Part shown: piece after piece, positions 33,862 through 43,606 of the stretch | Layout of the letters: every line of letters starts with the position of its first letter | Numbering within the stretch: the first letter of the stretch is position 1 | Assembly: GCA_913054335.1 (NCBI GenBank) | Contig: CAJXHL010000002.1 | Location: 1-58,607 of the forward strand | Length of the DNA: 58,607 bases | Source: an uncultured Gammaproteobacteria bacterium | Lineage (GTDB): Bacteria; Pseudomonadota; Gammaproteobacteria; PS1; Pseudothioglobaceae | Direction: 5' to 3' | Notes under the pieces: model-generated | Told to the model about the DNA's origin: nothing | The model's database searches: none | The model's input: only the letters and a program-made list of their open reading frames with translations | Program-made: the position numbers and the translations under genes

Positions 33862-34971
33862 ATGAGTTCAATAAATTTTCCAAATATTGATCATGAAAAT
33901 TTGCCAAAGTGGGAAGGAGACTTAGCACCCCTTGAGTGTATAGAGGTCATAGAAGAAACACATAACGTCAAGAGCTTTAGGTTTAAATCAAAAAAAGATG
34001 CTTGGTTTCAATTTTTGCCAGGTCAGCACACTACACTTTTTTTGAATATTAATGGCACGGATGTGATGCGCACCTACACTATTGCCTCCAGCCCAACTAG
34101 ACCCCACACCATCACCATTACTTCAAAGCGCATGGATGGTGGTATTGTGACCAATTGGATGCACGACAACCTCAAAGTGGGTGATTGTATCGATGCACTC
34201 AATATTGGTGGCTCTTTCAGTGTGGCCCTTGACAAACCTAGACGCAAAGTCTTACTGATGTCGGGTGGGAGTGGTATTACGCCAATGCTGTCGATGACAC
34301 GTTACTTTGTTGACTTGGCAATTGATGTCGATATTGTTTTTGTTTATAATGCACAAACGCCCGAAGATTTAATTGGCAAATACGAATTGGATTATTATGC
34401 TCACCACCAAACTAATTTTGATTTACATTATGTTTGTGATAAAGCGGATTCGAGTTGGCAGGGTGAAAGTGGTTTTTTAGATTCAAAAATGTTGACTCGT
34501 TTGGTGCCAGACTTTCTTGAGAGAGAGGTGTATTGTTGTGGCCCCGAGGCTTATATGGTGAATGCTCAAGACCTACTTGACAAAGGTGGCTTTGATATGA
34601 GTTGTTACCACCAAGAGAGTTTTGATATTGAAAGCTCAACAGCGCAACAAAATATGGCTGAGCCACATGAGGAGCCTTTAGATGTACCTGAATTTAGTGG
34701 CGAGGTTGTCGAGTACATCGTGACATTAAGTGAAACTGGCAAAACAATCCCTTGTCAAAGCAATACTACTATTTTGGATTCAATTCAAAAGCAAGGTATT
34801 GGTGTGCCATTTGCCTGTTCGATGGGTATGTGCGGTACGTGCAGAGCGAAAATGACCAAGGGTACGGTTGACATGGATGCTCAGGGCGGACTATTGAAAT
34901 CCCACGAGGAAGAGGGATACATTCTAACCTGTTGCTCACACCCTACAAGCGATGTAGTGCTTGATTTATAG
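33862..34971 (+). CDS. GbcB-like hybrid-cluster flavin reductase with C-terminal 2Fe-2S domain
   Basis: A 369-residue electron-transfer protein. An FAD domain (LPGQHTTLFLNI...RTYTIASSP, about residues 58-85) and an NAD domain (MSGGSGITPMLSM, about 133-145) are followed by a plant-type ferredoxin domain with CSMGMCGTC and a later Cys. The ATG at 33862 gives the family length; a longer form from 33766 would reach into the structured leader. Relatives are the reductases of Rieske oxygenases that demethylate glycine betaine (GbcB) or related compounds. No Rieske oxygenase is encoded in this window, so its partner must lie elsewhere. It is 21 bp before soxB. Confidence 0.8.
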   Translation: MSSINFPNIDHENLPKWEGDLAPLECIEVIEETHNVKSFRFKSKKDAWFQFLPGQHTTLFLNINGTDVMRTYTIASSPTRPHTITITSKRMDGGIVTNWMHDNLKVGDCIDALNIGGSFSVALDKPRRKVLLMSGGSGITPMLSMTRYFVDLAIDVDIVFVYNAQTPEDLIGKYELDYYAHHQTNFDLHYVCDKADSSWQGESGFLDSKMLTRLVPDFLEREVYCCGPEAYMVNAQDLLDKGGFDMSCYHQESFDIESSTAQQNMAEPHEEPLDVPEFSGEVVEYIVTLSETGKTIPCQSNTTILDSIQKQGIGVPFACSMGMCGTCRAKMTKGTVDMDAQGGLLKSHEEEGYILTCCSHPTSDVVLDL

Positions 34972-34992
34972 AATTTTAGATAGAGTTATATT

Positions 34993-36243
34993 ATGCAAAA
35001 AAAATATTCTTGGTATTCGTTATTAAAAGCAGGCTTAAGCGGCCAAGACTGGGATCAGGCGATTCCATTAGTCGAACCTAAGTCGAAATACGACGTCATT
35101 ATTGTTGGCGGTGGTGGTCATGGTTTGGCCACGGCTTATTATTTGGCAAAAGAGTGTGGCATTACTAATATTGCTGTTCTCGAAAAAGGCTATATTGGTG
35201 GTGGTAATACCGCCAGAAATACCACCATCATACGCTCGAATTATTTAAGAGACGAGGCTTCAAGCCTGTACGAACACGCAATGAAATTGTGGGAAGGTAT
35301 AAGTGAAGATTTAAACTTTAACGTGATGTTTTCGCAGCGCGGTGTTTACAACCTGGGTCATACATTGCAGGATATGCGCGATATCGAGCGTCGAGTGAAC
35401 GCCAATGTGCTAAACGGCATTGATGCTCAAGTGGTGACTGCTAAAGAAATTAAAGAACAAATTCCAATTATTAACACGTCGCAAAATGCCCGCTACCCTA
35501 TTATGGGTTCTTCTTATCAGCCTCGTGGAGGTGTTGCGAGACACGACGGCGTTGCCTGGGGTTTTGCCAGAGCAGCCGCAATGCTAGGTGTGGATATTAT
35601 TCAAGACTGCGAAGTTGTTGGAATCGAAGTTGAAGAGGGCCGTGTTAAAGGCGTTAAAACCACTCGTGGGGATATTATGGCGGATCGTATTGGCTGTGTC
35701 AGCGCGGGTCACTCCTCTGTTTTGGCAAAAATGGCTGGCCTAAGATTGCCAATCGAAAGCCATCCTTTGCAAGCCTTTGTATCTGAAGCAATGAAGCCAG
35801 TTTTACACACAGTTGTGATGTCAAATGCGGTTCACGGTTACATCTCTCAAAGCGATAAGGGCGATTTAGTTATTGGTGCGGGGATAGATGGCTACAGTTC
35901 GTATGCACAGCGTGGCGCTTCTCGAGTCATTGAGCATTCTGCAGCTGCAATATTAGAAATGTTCCCGATATTTTCACGTGTTCGTATGAACCGACAATGG
36001 GGCGGTATCGTTGACGTATGTCCAGATGCTTGTCCAATTATTAGCCCAACAAAAGTTCAGGGCTTGTACTTTAATTGCGGTTGGGGCACAGGCGGCTTTA
36101 AGGCAACACCTGGATCGGGTCACGTGTTTGCACATACGATTGCACAAGATAAGCAACACCCTCTAGCAGTACCATTCCATTTAGACCGTTTCACCACTGG
36201 CGCACTCATTGATGAGCATGGCGCTGCAGGTGTGGCACATTAA
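34993..36243 (+). CDS. soxB: Sarcosine oxidase beta subunit
   Basis: A 416-residue flavoprotein subunit of heterotetrameric sarcosine oxidase. The FAD site [21 protein letters not shown] starts at about residue 34. The RHD motif (residues 183-185) in [16 protein letters not shown] carries the histidine that binds FMN covalently. It oxidises sarcosine to glycine; the methyl group goes to THF in the alpha subunit. The gene order soxBDAG is canonical, with spacings of 14, 5 and -8 bp. Confidence 0.95.
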   Translation: MQKKYSWYSLLKAGLSGQDWDQAIPLVEPKSKYDVIIVGGGGHGLATAYYLAKECGITNIAVLEKGYIGGGNTARNTTIIRSNYLRDEASSLYEHAMKLWEGISEDLNFNVMFSQRGVYNLGHTLQDMRDIERRVNANVLNGIDAQVVTAKEIKEQIPIINTSQNARYPIMGSSYQPRGGVARHDGVAWGFARAAAMLGVDIIQDCEVVGIEVEEGRVKGVKTTRGDIMADRIGCVSAGHSSVLAKMAGLRLPIESHPLQAFVSEAMKPVLHTVVMSNAVHGYISQSDKGDLVIGAGIDGYSSYAQRGASRVIEHSAAAILEMFPIFSRVRMNRQWGGIVDVCPDACPIISPTKVQGLYFNCGWGTGGFKATPGSGHVFAHTIAQDKQHPLAVPFHLDRFTTGALIDEHGAAGVAH

Positions 36244-36257
36244 TAAGGATAGATATT

Positions 36258-36533
36258 ATGTTTTTAATTCATTGTCCATATTGCAACGAAGAAAGAGAGC
36301 AGGAAGAGTTTTCACCTGCAGGTGAGGCGTTTATTGCTCGCCCTGTGGAGCCTGAAGGTATTAGTGATGAGGCTTGGGCGGATTACGTTTTTTATCGTAC
36401 AAACCATAAGGGCTATCATTGGGAGCAATGGGTACACAGCAACGGCTGTCGCAAGTACTTTATGGTTGAGCGCTCAACCATAACCCACGAAATTTTAAAA
36501 GTCGCTGCTTTTGGCGCGGATATTAGCGAGTAA
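36258..36533 (+). CDS. soxD: Sarcosine oxidase delta subunit
   Basis: A 91-residue zinc-binding subunit. The Cys6-x-x-Cys9 pair in IHCPYCNEERE and a C-terminal His/Cys set (HWEQWVHSNGCRKYF) form the zinc site typical of SoxD. It lies 14 bp after soxB and 5 bp before soxA. Confidence 0.95.
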   Translation: MFLIHCPYCNEEREQEEFSPAGEAFIARPVEPEGISDEAWADYVFYRTNHKGYHWEQWVHSNGCRKYFMVERSTITHEILKVAAFGADISE

Positions 36534-36538
36534 GTATT

Positions 36539-39500
36539 ATGAGAGTTGAGCAACTAACGAGCAATCAAATCGATCGTTCGAAACCACTTACTTTTATTTT
36601 TAATAATAAAAAGTATAAAGGTTTTGAAGGCGATACTTTGGCTTCAGCTTTAATTGCAAATGACGCACTGTTGTTTGCCAGAAGTTTTAAATATGGCCGC
36701 AAACGTGGTTTGATAGCGGCCGGTGTTGAAGAACCTAATGCATTGGTTTCTTTAGAAATGGGCGGGCGTTATACGCCTAATCTGAAAGCAACAGAAATTC
36801 CTCTTTATGATGGTCTTAGCGCTAAAAGTGCAACCAATCCGAACAGCTTTGATTTGCGTGCCTTTATCAAGCCGTTGCACCGCTTCATGCCGGCTGGTTT
36901 TTACTATAAGACATTTATTAAGCAAGCGGTTTGGGCAAAAGTAGAAGACAGTCTGCGAGCCCTCTCTGGCTTCTCTGAAGCGCCAACGGAAGAGGATGTT
37001 GATGTCTATGATCATGTTCACCATCACGCTGAAATACTCATTATTGGCGGCGGTGTGGCCGGTATGTCAGCAGCCTTGGAGGTGCTGAAAAGTTCAGATA
37101 ATGAGCGTGTTATTTTGGTGGATGAGCGCTCTAGATTGGGTGGCGAGATATTTAATGAATTTTCCTCTGACGAGCAGTCTCTGAAGTGGTTTGAGGAAGC
37201 GGTTGCTGATTTGTGTGGTTTTGCTAAAGAGCAAAGAGATCGATTTATGATGCTAACTCGCGCTACGGCCTTCGCTTGGCACGATCAAAATTATGTTGAA
37301 GTACTAGAGACGCATGCTACGGGCGAGAGTTTATCTTCAGATGGCAGCCAAGTGAGAAAAACCCTTCATAAAATTCGCGCTAAAGAGGTGATTCTAGCAA
37401 CAGGCGCTCACGAACGCCCAATGCTATTTGAGGCAAACGATTTGACCAATATTATGCTCAGTCAGTCGGTCAGAAGATACTTAAATGAATTTGGCGTTGT
37501 ATCGGGCAAAAAAGTTGTTGTTTATGGCAACAATGATAGTATTTATCAAACGGCCAAAGACCTACACAGCAGCCGTATTGCTTGCACAGTGATTGACGTA
37601 AGATCTGCAGAGCCTTTAAATACACACGCGGAAAAGCTAAAACAAAGCGGTGTTAAAGTATTACAGGGTTATGCAATTGTTAAAGCATATGGTTCTGACA
37701 AGGTTGAGGGTATTGACATTGCTTTGGCAACACATCAAGGCACAAGCTGGGAAATTATCGGTGATAGCGAATCATTAAGTTGTGACTTATTGGTAACATC
37801 TGGTGGTTTTAATCCGGTTGTTCACCTAGATTGTCATACGGGAGCTAAGGCTACTTTTGACGAAACTTCGCAAGCATTTTTGCCGGAAAAAGAGCGTGCA
37901 AATCGTCAAACTTGCGGCGCTGTTAGCGGCGTCGGCGCATGGCAAGATACTATTATTGATGGCAAAAACAAAGCACAGTTAACGCTACAATCCTTGGGTG
38001 TTGTTAGTGAAACGAATGGCGCTGACTTGAGTGAAAACCATGCAAACTATTTTAACGTTAGCGAATTTTTTACGCCTAAGTCCATCATTAACCGTCCAAA
38101 AGTTTTTCTTGATTTACAAAACGACGTCACTACATTAGACGTGGCGCTTTCAATTAGAGAGGGTTACCGCTCAATAGAGCACATCAAGCGCTATACCGCT
38201 ATGGGCTTTGGCACAGACCAAGGTAAAACGGGCAATATCAATGGCATTGCTGTTGCGGCCACTATTCTTGGTAAAACAATGGCTGAAGTTGGCACAACCA
38301 CTTTCCGCCCTGCCTATACGGGTGTTGATTTCGGCGCTTTAGCTGGTCGAGAAAATGGTGGATTATTTGATCCACAGCGCTTTACTACGATCCACGATTC
38401 TCATGTCGCCAAAGGCGCTGAGTTTGAGATTGTTGGTCAATGGTATCGCCCATGGTATTATCCAAAAGCTGGCGAAGATATGCATCAAGCTGTCCACAGA
38501 GAGTGTTTAGCTGCAAGAACTTCATTAGGCATGATGGATGCTTCTACGTTGGGAAAAATTGATGTACAAGGCCCTGATGCGAGGGAGTTTTTATCGAGAG
38601 TGTATACCAACGCTTGGATGAAGCTTGCACCTGGAAGTTGTCGTTACGGACTTATGTGTAACGAAAAGGGCATGATTATCGATGACGGCGTGTCAACATG
38701 TATTAGAGAAAATCACTTTATTATGACCACTACAACGGGTGGTGCTGCCAGTGTTTATTCAACACTGGAGATGTGGCTACAAACAGAGTGGAGTCATCTA
38801 GACGTTCATCTTAATAGTGTGACCGATCATTATTCTACTGTTGCTGTTGTAGGACCTAATGCGCGTAATCTGATGAAATTACTCTGCCAAGATGTTGATT
38901 TTGATCGTGAAAATTTCAAATTTATGCAATGGCGTGAGGGCGCAGTTTGCGGTGTTAAAGCACGCATTATGCGCATCAGTTTCTCTGGTGAGCTTGCTTA
39001 TGAAATCAATGTGGAGGCTAATTACGGTCGCTACATTTGGGATCAAGTGGCAACCGTCGGTGAAAAATACAGTATTACGCCGTACGGCACCGAGTCTATG
39101 CACGTCCTTCGTGCGGAAAAAGGCTATATTATTGTTGGCCAAGACACCGATGGCTCAATGACACCAGCTGATGTTAATATGAATTGGATTGTAGCAAACA
39201 ACAAGCCGTTTTCATTTATTGGTCAGCGCTCGCTCTCTATTGCCGCGCTCAGTGCTGAAAATCGCTTTCAATTAATTGGTCTATTAACAAAGGATGCTGC
39301 CCTGGTTCTGCCAGAAGGAGCACACATTGTCGACAGGGGTGGTAAATCCATTGGCTATGTAACTTCAAGTTACTTTAGTCCAATATTGGGTAGATCAATC
39401 GCGATGGCGCAAATGCAGGGCGGTTTGAGCAAGATTGGTGAGACAACTATTGTAAAAATAGTACAGGAAAAACAAGGCCTTAAAGAAATTCCTTGTGAAG

Positions 39501-39556
39501 TATCGAGCAGTGTTTTTTATGATATTAACGGTGAGAGAGTAAACGGTAATGACTAA
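36539..39556 (+). CDS. soxA: Sarcosine oxidase alpha subunit
   Basis: A 1005-residue subunit. The N-terminal part has a ferredoxin-like region with KYGRKRG, then an NAD-binding Rossmann domain (LIIGGGVAGMSAALEVL, about residues 163-179), and a C-terminal GcvT-like THF-binding domain (about 600-1000; block YTNAWMKLAPGSCRYGLMCNEKG). It passes the sarcosine methyl group to THF as methylene-THF. It overlaps soxG by 8 bp. Confidence 0.95.
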   Translation: MRVEQLTSNQIDRSKPLTFIFNNKKYKGFEGDTLASALIANDALLFARSFKYGRKRGLIAAGVEEPNALVSLEMGGRYTPNLKATEIPLYDGLSAKSATNPNSFDLRAFIKPLHRFMPAGFYYKTFIKQAVWAKVEDSLRALSGFSEAPTEEDVDVYDHVHHHAEILIIGGGVAGMSAALEVLKSSDNERVILVDERSRLGGEIFNEFSSDEQSLKWFEEAVADLCGFAKEQRDRFMMLTRATAFAWHDQNYVEVLETHATGESLSSDGSQVRKTLHKIRAKEVILATGAHERPMLFEANDLTNIMLSQSVRRYLNEFGVVSGKKVVVYGNNDSIYQTAKDLHSSRIACTVIDVRSAEPLNTHAEKLKQSGVKVLQGYAIVKAYGSDKVEGIDIALATHQGTSWEIIGDSESLSCDLLVTSGGFNPVVHLDCHTGAKATFDETSQAFLPEKERANRQTCGAVSGVGAWQDTIIDGKNKAQLTLQSLGVVSETNGADLSENHANYFNVSEFFTPKSIINRPKVFLDLQNDVTTLDVALSIREGYRSIEHIKRYTAMGFGTDQGKTGNINGIAVAATILGKTMAEVGTTTFRPAYTGVDFGALAGRENGGLFDPQRFTTIHDSHVAKGAEFEIVGQWYRPWYYPKAGEDMHQAVHRECLAARTSLGMMDASTLGKIDVQGPDAREFLSRVYTNAWMKLAPGSCRYGLMCNEKGMIIDDGVSTCIRENHFIMTTTTGGAASVYSTLEMWLQTEWSHLDVHLNSVTDHYSTVAVVGPNARNLMKLLCQDVDFDRENFKFMQWREGAVCGVKARIMRISFSGELAYEINVEANYGRYIWDQVATVGEKYSITPYGTESMHVLRAEKGYIIVGQDTDGSMTPADVNMNWIVANNKPFSFIGQRSLSIAALSAENRFQLIGLLTKDAALVLPEGAHIVDRGGKSIGYVTSSYFSPILGRSIAMAQMQGGLSKIGETTIVKIVQEKQGLKEIPCEVSSSVFYDINGERVNGND

Positions 39557-40136
39557 TTCAACAACAAATTTCAAGCCGGTTTTTGCCTCAACATTCGAGT
39601 CTATGACTGATGATGAGGGCTATTTAATTAACCAAGAAGGTCTTTCGTGTCTTGAGATTTGTGATAAAGCCATTGTTATTTTGCGAGCATCTAAAGACCT
39701 TGAACAAACAAAAAAAACCGCTAAAGAGAACTGGGGCGTTGACCTGCCCGAGCCACTTTGCATTTCGCAGGGCAATGACAGCATTCAGTGTTTTTGGATT
39801 AGTCCAGATGAATATTGGCTAGTACATTCTCAATTTCAAAGAGACGTTTTATGGCAAAAACAAGCTACCCTACCTGAAGATATGTCATTAGTTGACAATA
39901 CAGGCGCTTATGGCGCTTTGCACTTCAAGGGTGATAATGTGCACAAGCTTTTGTCTCGCTGGATGGGCTATGATCTAAGTGGCAAGCTTAATATAGGCAA
40001 AGTTGTGTCAACCACTCTAGGTCAGGCGCCGGTGGTTGTTTACCGTGAAACAGAGAGTGAGTTGATGATTTTGGTTAGGCATTCATTCTCTCATTATGTT
40101 GCAGGTCTTTTGACAGACAGCGTAAAACGTCTTTAA
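39549..40136 (+). CDS. soxG: Sarcosine oxidase gamma subunit
   Basis: A 195-residue subunit of heterotetrameric sarcosine oxidase, distantly related to GcvT. Blocks such as WISPDEYWLV and HSFSHYVAGLLTDS are typical. It overlaps the soxA stop by 8 bp, so it is translationally coupled. Confidence 0.9.
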   Translation: MTNSTTNFKPVFASTFESMTDDEGYLINQEGLSCLEICDKAIVILRASKDLEQTKKTAKENWGVDLPEPLCISQGNDSIQCFWISPDEYWLVHSQFQRDVLWQKQATLPEDMSLVDNTGAYGALHFKGDNVHKLLSRWMGYDLSGKLNIGKVVSTTLGQAPVVVYRETESELMILVRHSFSHYVAGLLTDSVKRL

Positions 40137-40162
40137 TAAGATAAATTGAACGGAGAAGTCGG

Positions 40163-40750
40163 ATGCAGAAAGTAAGCTTTACTAAAATGGAAGATGGCAC
40201 TGCCGAGGATTACGCTTTTCTTGATACTTTAGAAGATCAATACAAAGCCGCATTACCGACTAGGTTGATTGAGACTTTAAAAGGCTTGAGCGCAGGCCTT
40301 TCGGGTTATCAAATTTCTCGCCTAGATCACAGTCTTCAAGGTGCGACTCGTGCTCATCGTGCTGGTGAAGACCTAGAACTTGTGATGGCCATTCTATTTC
40401 ACGATATTGGCGACGAGCTTGCGGTTTATTCTCACTCTGAAATGGCAGCGGCTATTTTGCGCCCTTTTGTCTCAGAGAAGGTTTACTGGATCATTAAGCA
40501 CCACGGCGTTTTCCAAATGTATTACTACGCTCATCACTGTGGTGGTGATAGAAATATTCGCGAAATGTTTAGTGGCAGCCCTTGGTATGAAGAAGCGATT
40601 CGTTTTTGCCATGAGTACGATCAAAACTGCTTTGATCCTATCTATGACTCAGAGCCTTTAGAGTTCTTTGTACCCATGATTGAACAATTCTTTTCCGCAC
40701 CAAGAGCCGATGACGCTGAAGAGCTTGCTAGGTATGGCAATAGAGCGTAG
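40163..40750 (+). CDS. HD-domain protein, PhnZ-like (putative mixed-valent diiron oxygenase)
   Basis: A 195-residue HD-fold protein. Metal-ligand candidates are His56 (LDHSLQGATRAHRAG), His80-Asp81 (FHDIGDE), His91, His113 or His114 (IIKHHG) and Asp153. The spacing and the tyrosine-rich segment YWIIKHHGVFQMYYYAHH resemble the PhnZ/TmpB group of diiron oxygenases rather than nucleotidases. Some of these act on quaternary-amine phosphonates. It follows soxG by 26 bp with its own ribosome site GGAGAAG, and probably shares the operon. Its substrate is unknown. Confidence 0.7.
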   Translation: MQKVSFTKMEDGTAEDYAFLDTLEDQYKAALPTRLIETLKGLSAGLSGYQISRLDHSLQGATRAHRAGEDLELVMAILFHDIGDELAVYSHSEMAAAILRPFVSEKVYWIIKHHGVFQMYYYAHHCGGDRNIREMFSGSPWYEEAIRFCHEYDQNCFDPIYDSEPLEFFVPMIEQFFSAPRADDAEELARYGNRA

Positions 40751-40862
40751 CATAAGATAGTTTAATATCTGAAGTAGCGGTTTTTGGCCGGCTATTTATC
40801 CCCTTGTTTTAATTACCTTATGGTAAGATTGTTCATTCTTTCAACTGATTAGGGGCGATCTG

Positions 40863-41378
40863 TTGGGTGTTCTTTTTAGTAAGTTTACGGTGCGTCAAAT
40901 TCATTTATTAATTTTTTTGTCGGTTGGCGGGCTCATTGGCTATGCAGCTTATAGCATCAAGATTTTAGGTTTAGAGGCCTGTCCGCTGTGCATCACCCAG
41001 CAGTTTTTTTATTGCATTATTGGCATAATCGCTTTTAGCGCTTTTCTACACAACCCAAGAGCCAGAGTGTATCGAATTTATGCAGGCATTATTTTCCTTG
41101 CCTCTGGTTTTGGCACTTGGATTGCTGGTCGTCAAGTTTGGTTACAAAGCCTTCCAGAAGATGAAGTGCCACTTTGTGGCCCGCCTTTGGAGTACATTTT
41201 GGAAGTGTTTCCATTCGCTGATTTGTTAAACGCTCTGTTTATGGGTGATGGTAATTGTGCTGAAATACCGTGGACATTCTTGGGTGCCAGCATGGCACTT
41301 TGGTCTTTGCTTTGTTTTATTGCTTTCTTGTTATTAAGCTTTATTGTAATGATGAGATCTAATTCTATTTATCGGTAA
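40863..41378 (+). CDS. dsbB: Disulfide bond formation protein B
   Basis: A 171-residue four-TM inner-membrane protein. The first periplasmic loop has Cys40-Pro-Leu-Cys43 and the second Cys105 (VPLCGPP) and Cys132 (GNCAEIPW), so all four redox cysteines are present. It reoxidises DsbA and passes electrons to quinone. Translation starts at TTG (40863), with AGGGG about 8 bp upstream. Confidence 0.9.
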   Translation: MGVLFSKFTVRQIHLLIFLSVGGLIGYAAYSIKILGLEACPLCITQQFFYCIIGIIAFSAFLHNPRARVYRIYAGIIFLASGFGTWIAGRQVWLQSLPEDEVPLCGPPLEYILEVFPFADLLNALFMGDGNCAEIPWTFLGASMALWSLLCFIAFLLLSFIVMMRSNSIYR

Positions 41379-41391
41379 ATAAGGAGTCCTT

Positions 41392-41430
41392 ATGTTAAGA
41401 TTCCAGTTGATTTCAAACTACTCAAAATAA
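41392..41430 (+). other. Short leader ORF (12 codons) before cfa
   Basis: An ATG at 41392 preceded by AAGGAG encodes MLRFQLISNYSK and stops at 41428-41430. The cfa GTG start follows after 6 bp without its own ribosome site and is in the same frame. This mirrors the leader ORF before the ALDH gene. Confidence 0.35.
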
Positions 41431-41436
41431 CGATTC

Positions 41437-42570
41437 GTGGCTGATTTTAAACAAACAGTTCAGGGCTTATTTAATGCTGTTGATGTTCAAATTAACGGTT
41501 CTAGACCATGGGATGTTCATATACATAACGAAGGCTTCTACGCACGCATCCTTACCCACGGCTCCTTAGCATTTGGTGAAAGCTATATGGATGGCTGGTG
41601 GGATTGTGAGGCTCTAGATCAATTGTTTGAGAGGCTGCTGTCTGGCCGTATAGACAAGCGAGTAACAGCAAAAGACCCTTCCTTTTTATTGGTGTTATTG
41701 AGGGCGTATATTCTTAACGCCCAAAGTATCAAAAGAGCTTTTATGGTGGGCGACCAGCACTACGATATAAGTAACCGTCTTTTTTCCTTGATGCTTGACG
41801 AGGGAATGAATTATTCCTGTGGCTATTGGAAAGACGCCAAAGATTTGAACCAAGCACAAGTTGATAAACTCGATTTAATCTGTCGAAAAATGCATTTAAA
41901 GCCAGGAATGAGCGTTCTTGAGATTGGCTGTGGTTGGGGTGGTTTCGCAAAATATGCCGCTCAAAATTATGGTGTTAGCGTTCATGGTGTCACAATCTCC
42001 AAAGAGCAGATGCGATACGCCGAGGATGTTTGCCAAGGTTTAGATATTAGTATTGAATTGAAGGATTATCGAGAACTCAATAAAGAGTACGACCGTATTG
42101 TATCAATTGGCATGTTCGAACATGTGGGCTATAAAAATTATCGCAATTATATGACAGTTGTGCAACGTTGTCTTAAAGACGACGGTTTGTTTTTGCTGCA
42201 TACGATTGGCAGAAACAACTCCGACCGAACAACGGAAGCTTGGATTAATAAATACATTTTTCCAAACGGTATGACGCCTTCAGTGCAACAAATTGGCAAA
42301 GCAACAGAAAGCCTATTTATCATCGAAGACTGGCACAGTTTTGGTCAGGATTACGACAACACTCTAATGGCTTGGCATGAAAACTTTCAAAACAATTGGC
42401 ATAAGTTAGAGCAGACTTACGATGAACGTTTTCATCGTATGTGGCAGTATTATTTGTTAATGTGTGCGGGTAGTTTTCGGGCTAGGCGCAACCAATTGTG
42501 GCAACTGGTGTTATCCAAGAAGGGTATAAAGGGTGGTTATACTTATAAAAACAACCTAAGATTTGAGTAG
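41437..42570 (+). CDS. cfa: Cyclopropane-fatty-acyl-phospholipid synthase
   Basis: A 377-residue SAM-dependent enzyme that methylenates unsaturated acyl chains of membrane phospholipids. The SAM site VLEIGCGWGGFAKYAA is at about residues 165-180; the bicarbonate-region blocks IGMFEHVG and WHENFQNNW are present. The GTG start lacks a ribosome site; a leader ORF with a strong one ends 6 bp upstream. A GST gene follows by 33 bp. Confidence 0.92.
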   Translation: MADFKQTVQGLFNAVDVQINGSRPWDVHIHNEGFYARILTHGSLAFGESYMDGWWDCEALDQLFERLLSGRIDKRVTAKDPSFLLVLLRAYILNAQSIKRAFMVGDQHYDISNRLFSLMLDEGMNYSCGYWKDAKDLNQAQVDKLDLICRKMHLKPGMSVLEIGCGWGGFAKYAAQNYGVSVHGVTISKEQMRYAEDVCQGLDISIELKDYRELNKEYDRIVSIGMFEHVGYKNYRNYMTVVQRCLKDDGLFLLHTIGRNNSDRTTEAWINKYIFPNGMTPSVQQIGKATESLFIIEDWHSFGQDYDNTLMAWHENFQNNWHKLEQTYDERFHRMWQYYLLMCAGSFRARRNQLWQLVLSKKGIKGGYTYKNNLRFE

Positions 42571-42603
42571 TTTTTTTAACATTTAGTTCATTAAAGGAGC
42601 GCC

Positions 42604-43305
42604 ATGTCACTTAAGCTCGTCAGTTTCAAAGCCTGTCCCTTTGTCCAAAGAGTTGTAATCGCTCTCGAAGTAAAGGGCATTGATTACGACATTGAATATA
42701 TTGATTTAGCTTGCCCGCCAGACTGGTTTTTAGCCATCTCACCACTTAAAAAAGTACCGTTGTTGATCGTTGAAAATCAGGTTATTTTTGAATCCAGCGT
42801 TATTAATGAGTACATTGATGAAGCCTTTCCAGTCAATCAGCTTCATCCAAAGGATCTTCTATTGAGGGCGCAAAACCGTAGTTGGATGGAGTTCTGTAAT
42901 GGTATTTTTATGGCAACCTTCCGGCTCACGATTAATGAATCTCAAGCCGAATTTGAACAAACTCTTTCTACACAGATGAATGACTTTGATCAACTTGAAA
43001 AAAACCTTATCAACAAGCCATTTTTCAATGGAGAGAATTTTTCGTTGGTTGATGCGACATATGCGCCTACTTTCCAGAGGCTTAATTATTTGCATCAACT
43101 TCATGGCGCGATTTTCGATAAAAAACGTCATCCACGAATTGTCCAATGGAAGAATAAATTGTTAAATTTGGCGGAAGTAAAAAGATCGTGTGTTCCTGAA
43201 ATTGAGGAAATATATTACAAATTACTGTGGACACGACAAGGCTATATTACACAGTTTATGAACGAGTCTGAATTTGGTGAAAAACCCAATAGAAGCATTT
43301 ACTAG
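42604..43305 (+). CDS. Glutathione S-transferase family protein
   Basis: A 233-residue GST. The N-terminal thioredoxin-like domain (about 1-78) has ACPFVQRV and the KKVPLLIVENQVIFESSVINEYID glutathione-binding block; the C-terminal helical domain includes NGENFSLVDATYAPTFQRL. It starts 33 bp after cfa with AAAGGAG. The substrate is unknown. Confidence 0.85.
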   Translation: MSLKLVSFKACPFVQRVVIALEVKGIDYDIEYIDLACPPDWFLAISPLKKVPLLIVENQVIFESSVINEYIDEAFPVNQLHPKDLLLRAQNRSWMEFCNGIFMATFRLTINESQAEFEQTLSTQMNDFDQLEKNLINKPFFNGENFSLVDATYAPTFQRLNYLHQLHGAIFDKKRHPRIVQWKNKLLNLAEVKRSCVPEIEEIYYKLLWTRQGYITQFMNESEFGEKPNRSIY

Positions 43306-43315
43306 CATCAGTAGC

Positions 43316-43606
43316 ATGATCGTAAGAATATTCAGAGTCAGAATCTACCCACAAATGCGTGAAGAGTTCGAGGAAAGGTTTGCCTCCATTTCGATTAATG
43401 CCGTTAATAATGCCAAAGGCTCGATTGCAGTAACAATGGGTATGCCAACAAAATGGTCACCGAATGAATATTCAATGATTTCCCACTGGAAAGATACGAA
43501 TTCCTTAAAAGCTTTTGCTGGCAACGATTGGTCGCAGCCGCATATCCCAGAAGGGATGGCTAAGTTTGTAGATAAGATGTGGGTGCATCATTTTGAGTCA
43601 AATTGA
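43316..43606 (+). CDS. Small monooxygenase-fold (ABM-like) protein
   Basis: A 96-residue protein of the dimeric alpha-beta barrel type (MIVRIFRVRIYPQMREEFEERF, then SMISHWKDTNSLKAFAG). This resembles antibiotic-biosynthesis-monooxygenase/DUF families. The ATG at 43316 is preferred over an upstream TTG at 43274 that would overlap the GST gene. Its role is unknown. Confidence 0.6.
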   Translation: MIVRIFRVRIYPQMREEFEERFASISINAVNNAKGSIAVTMGMPTKWSPNEYSMISHWKDTNSLKAFAGNDWSQPHIPEGMAKFVDKMWVHHFESN

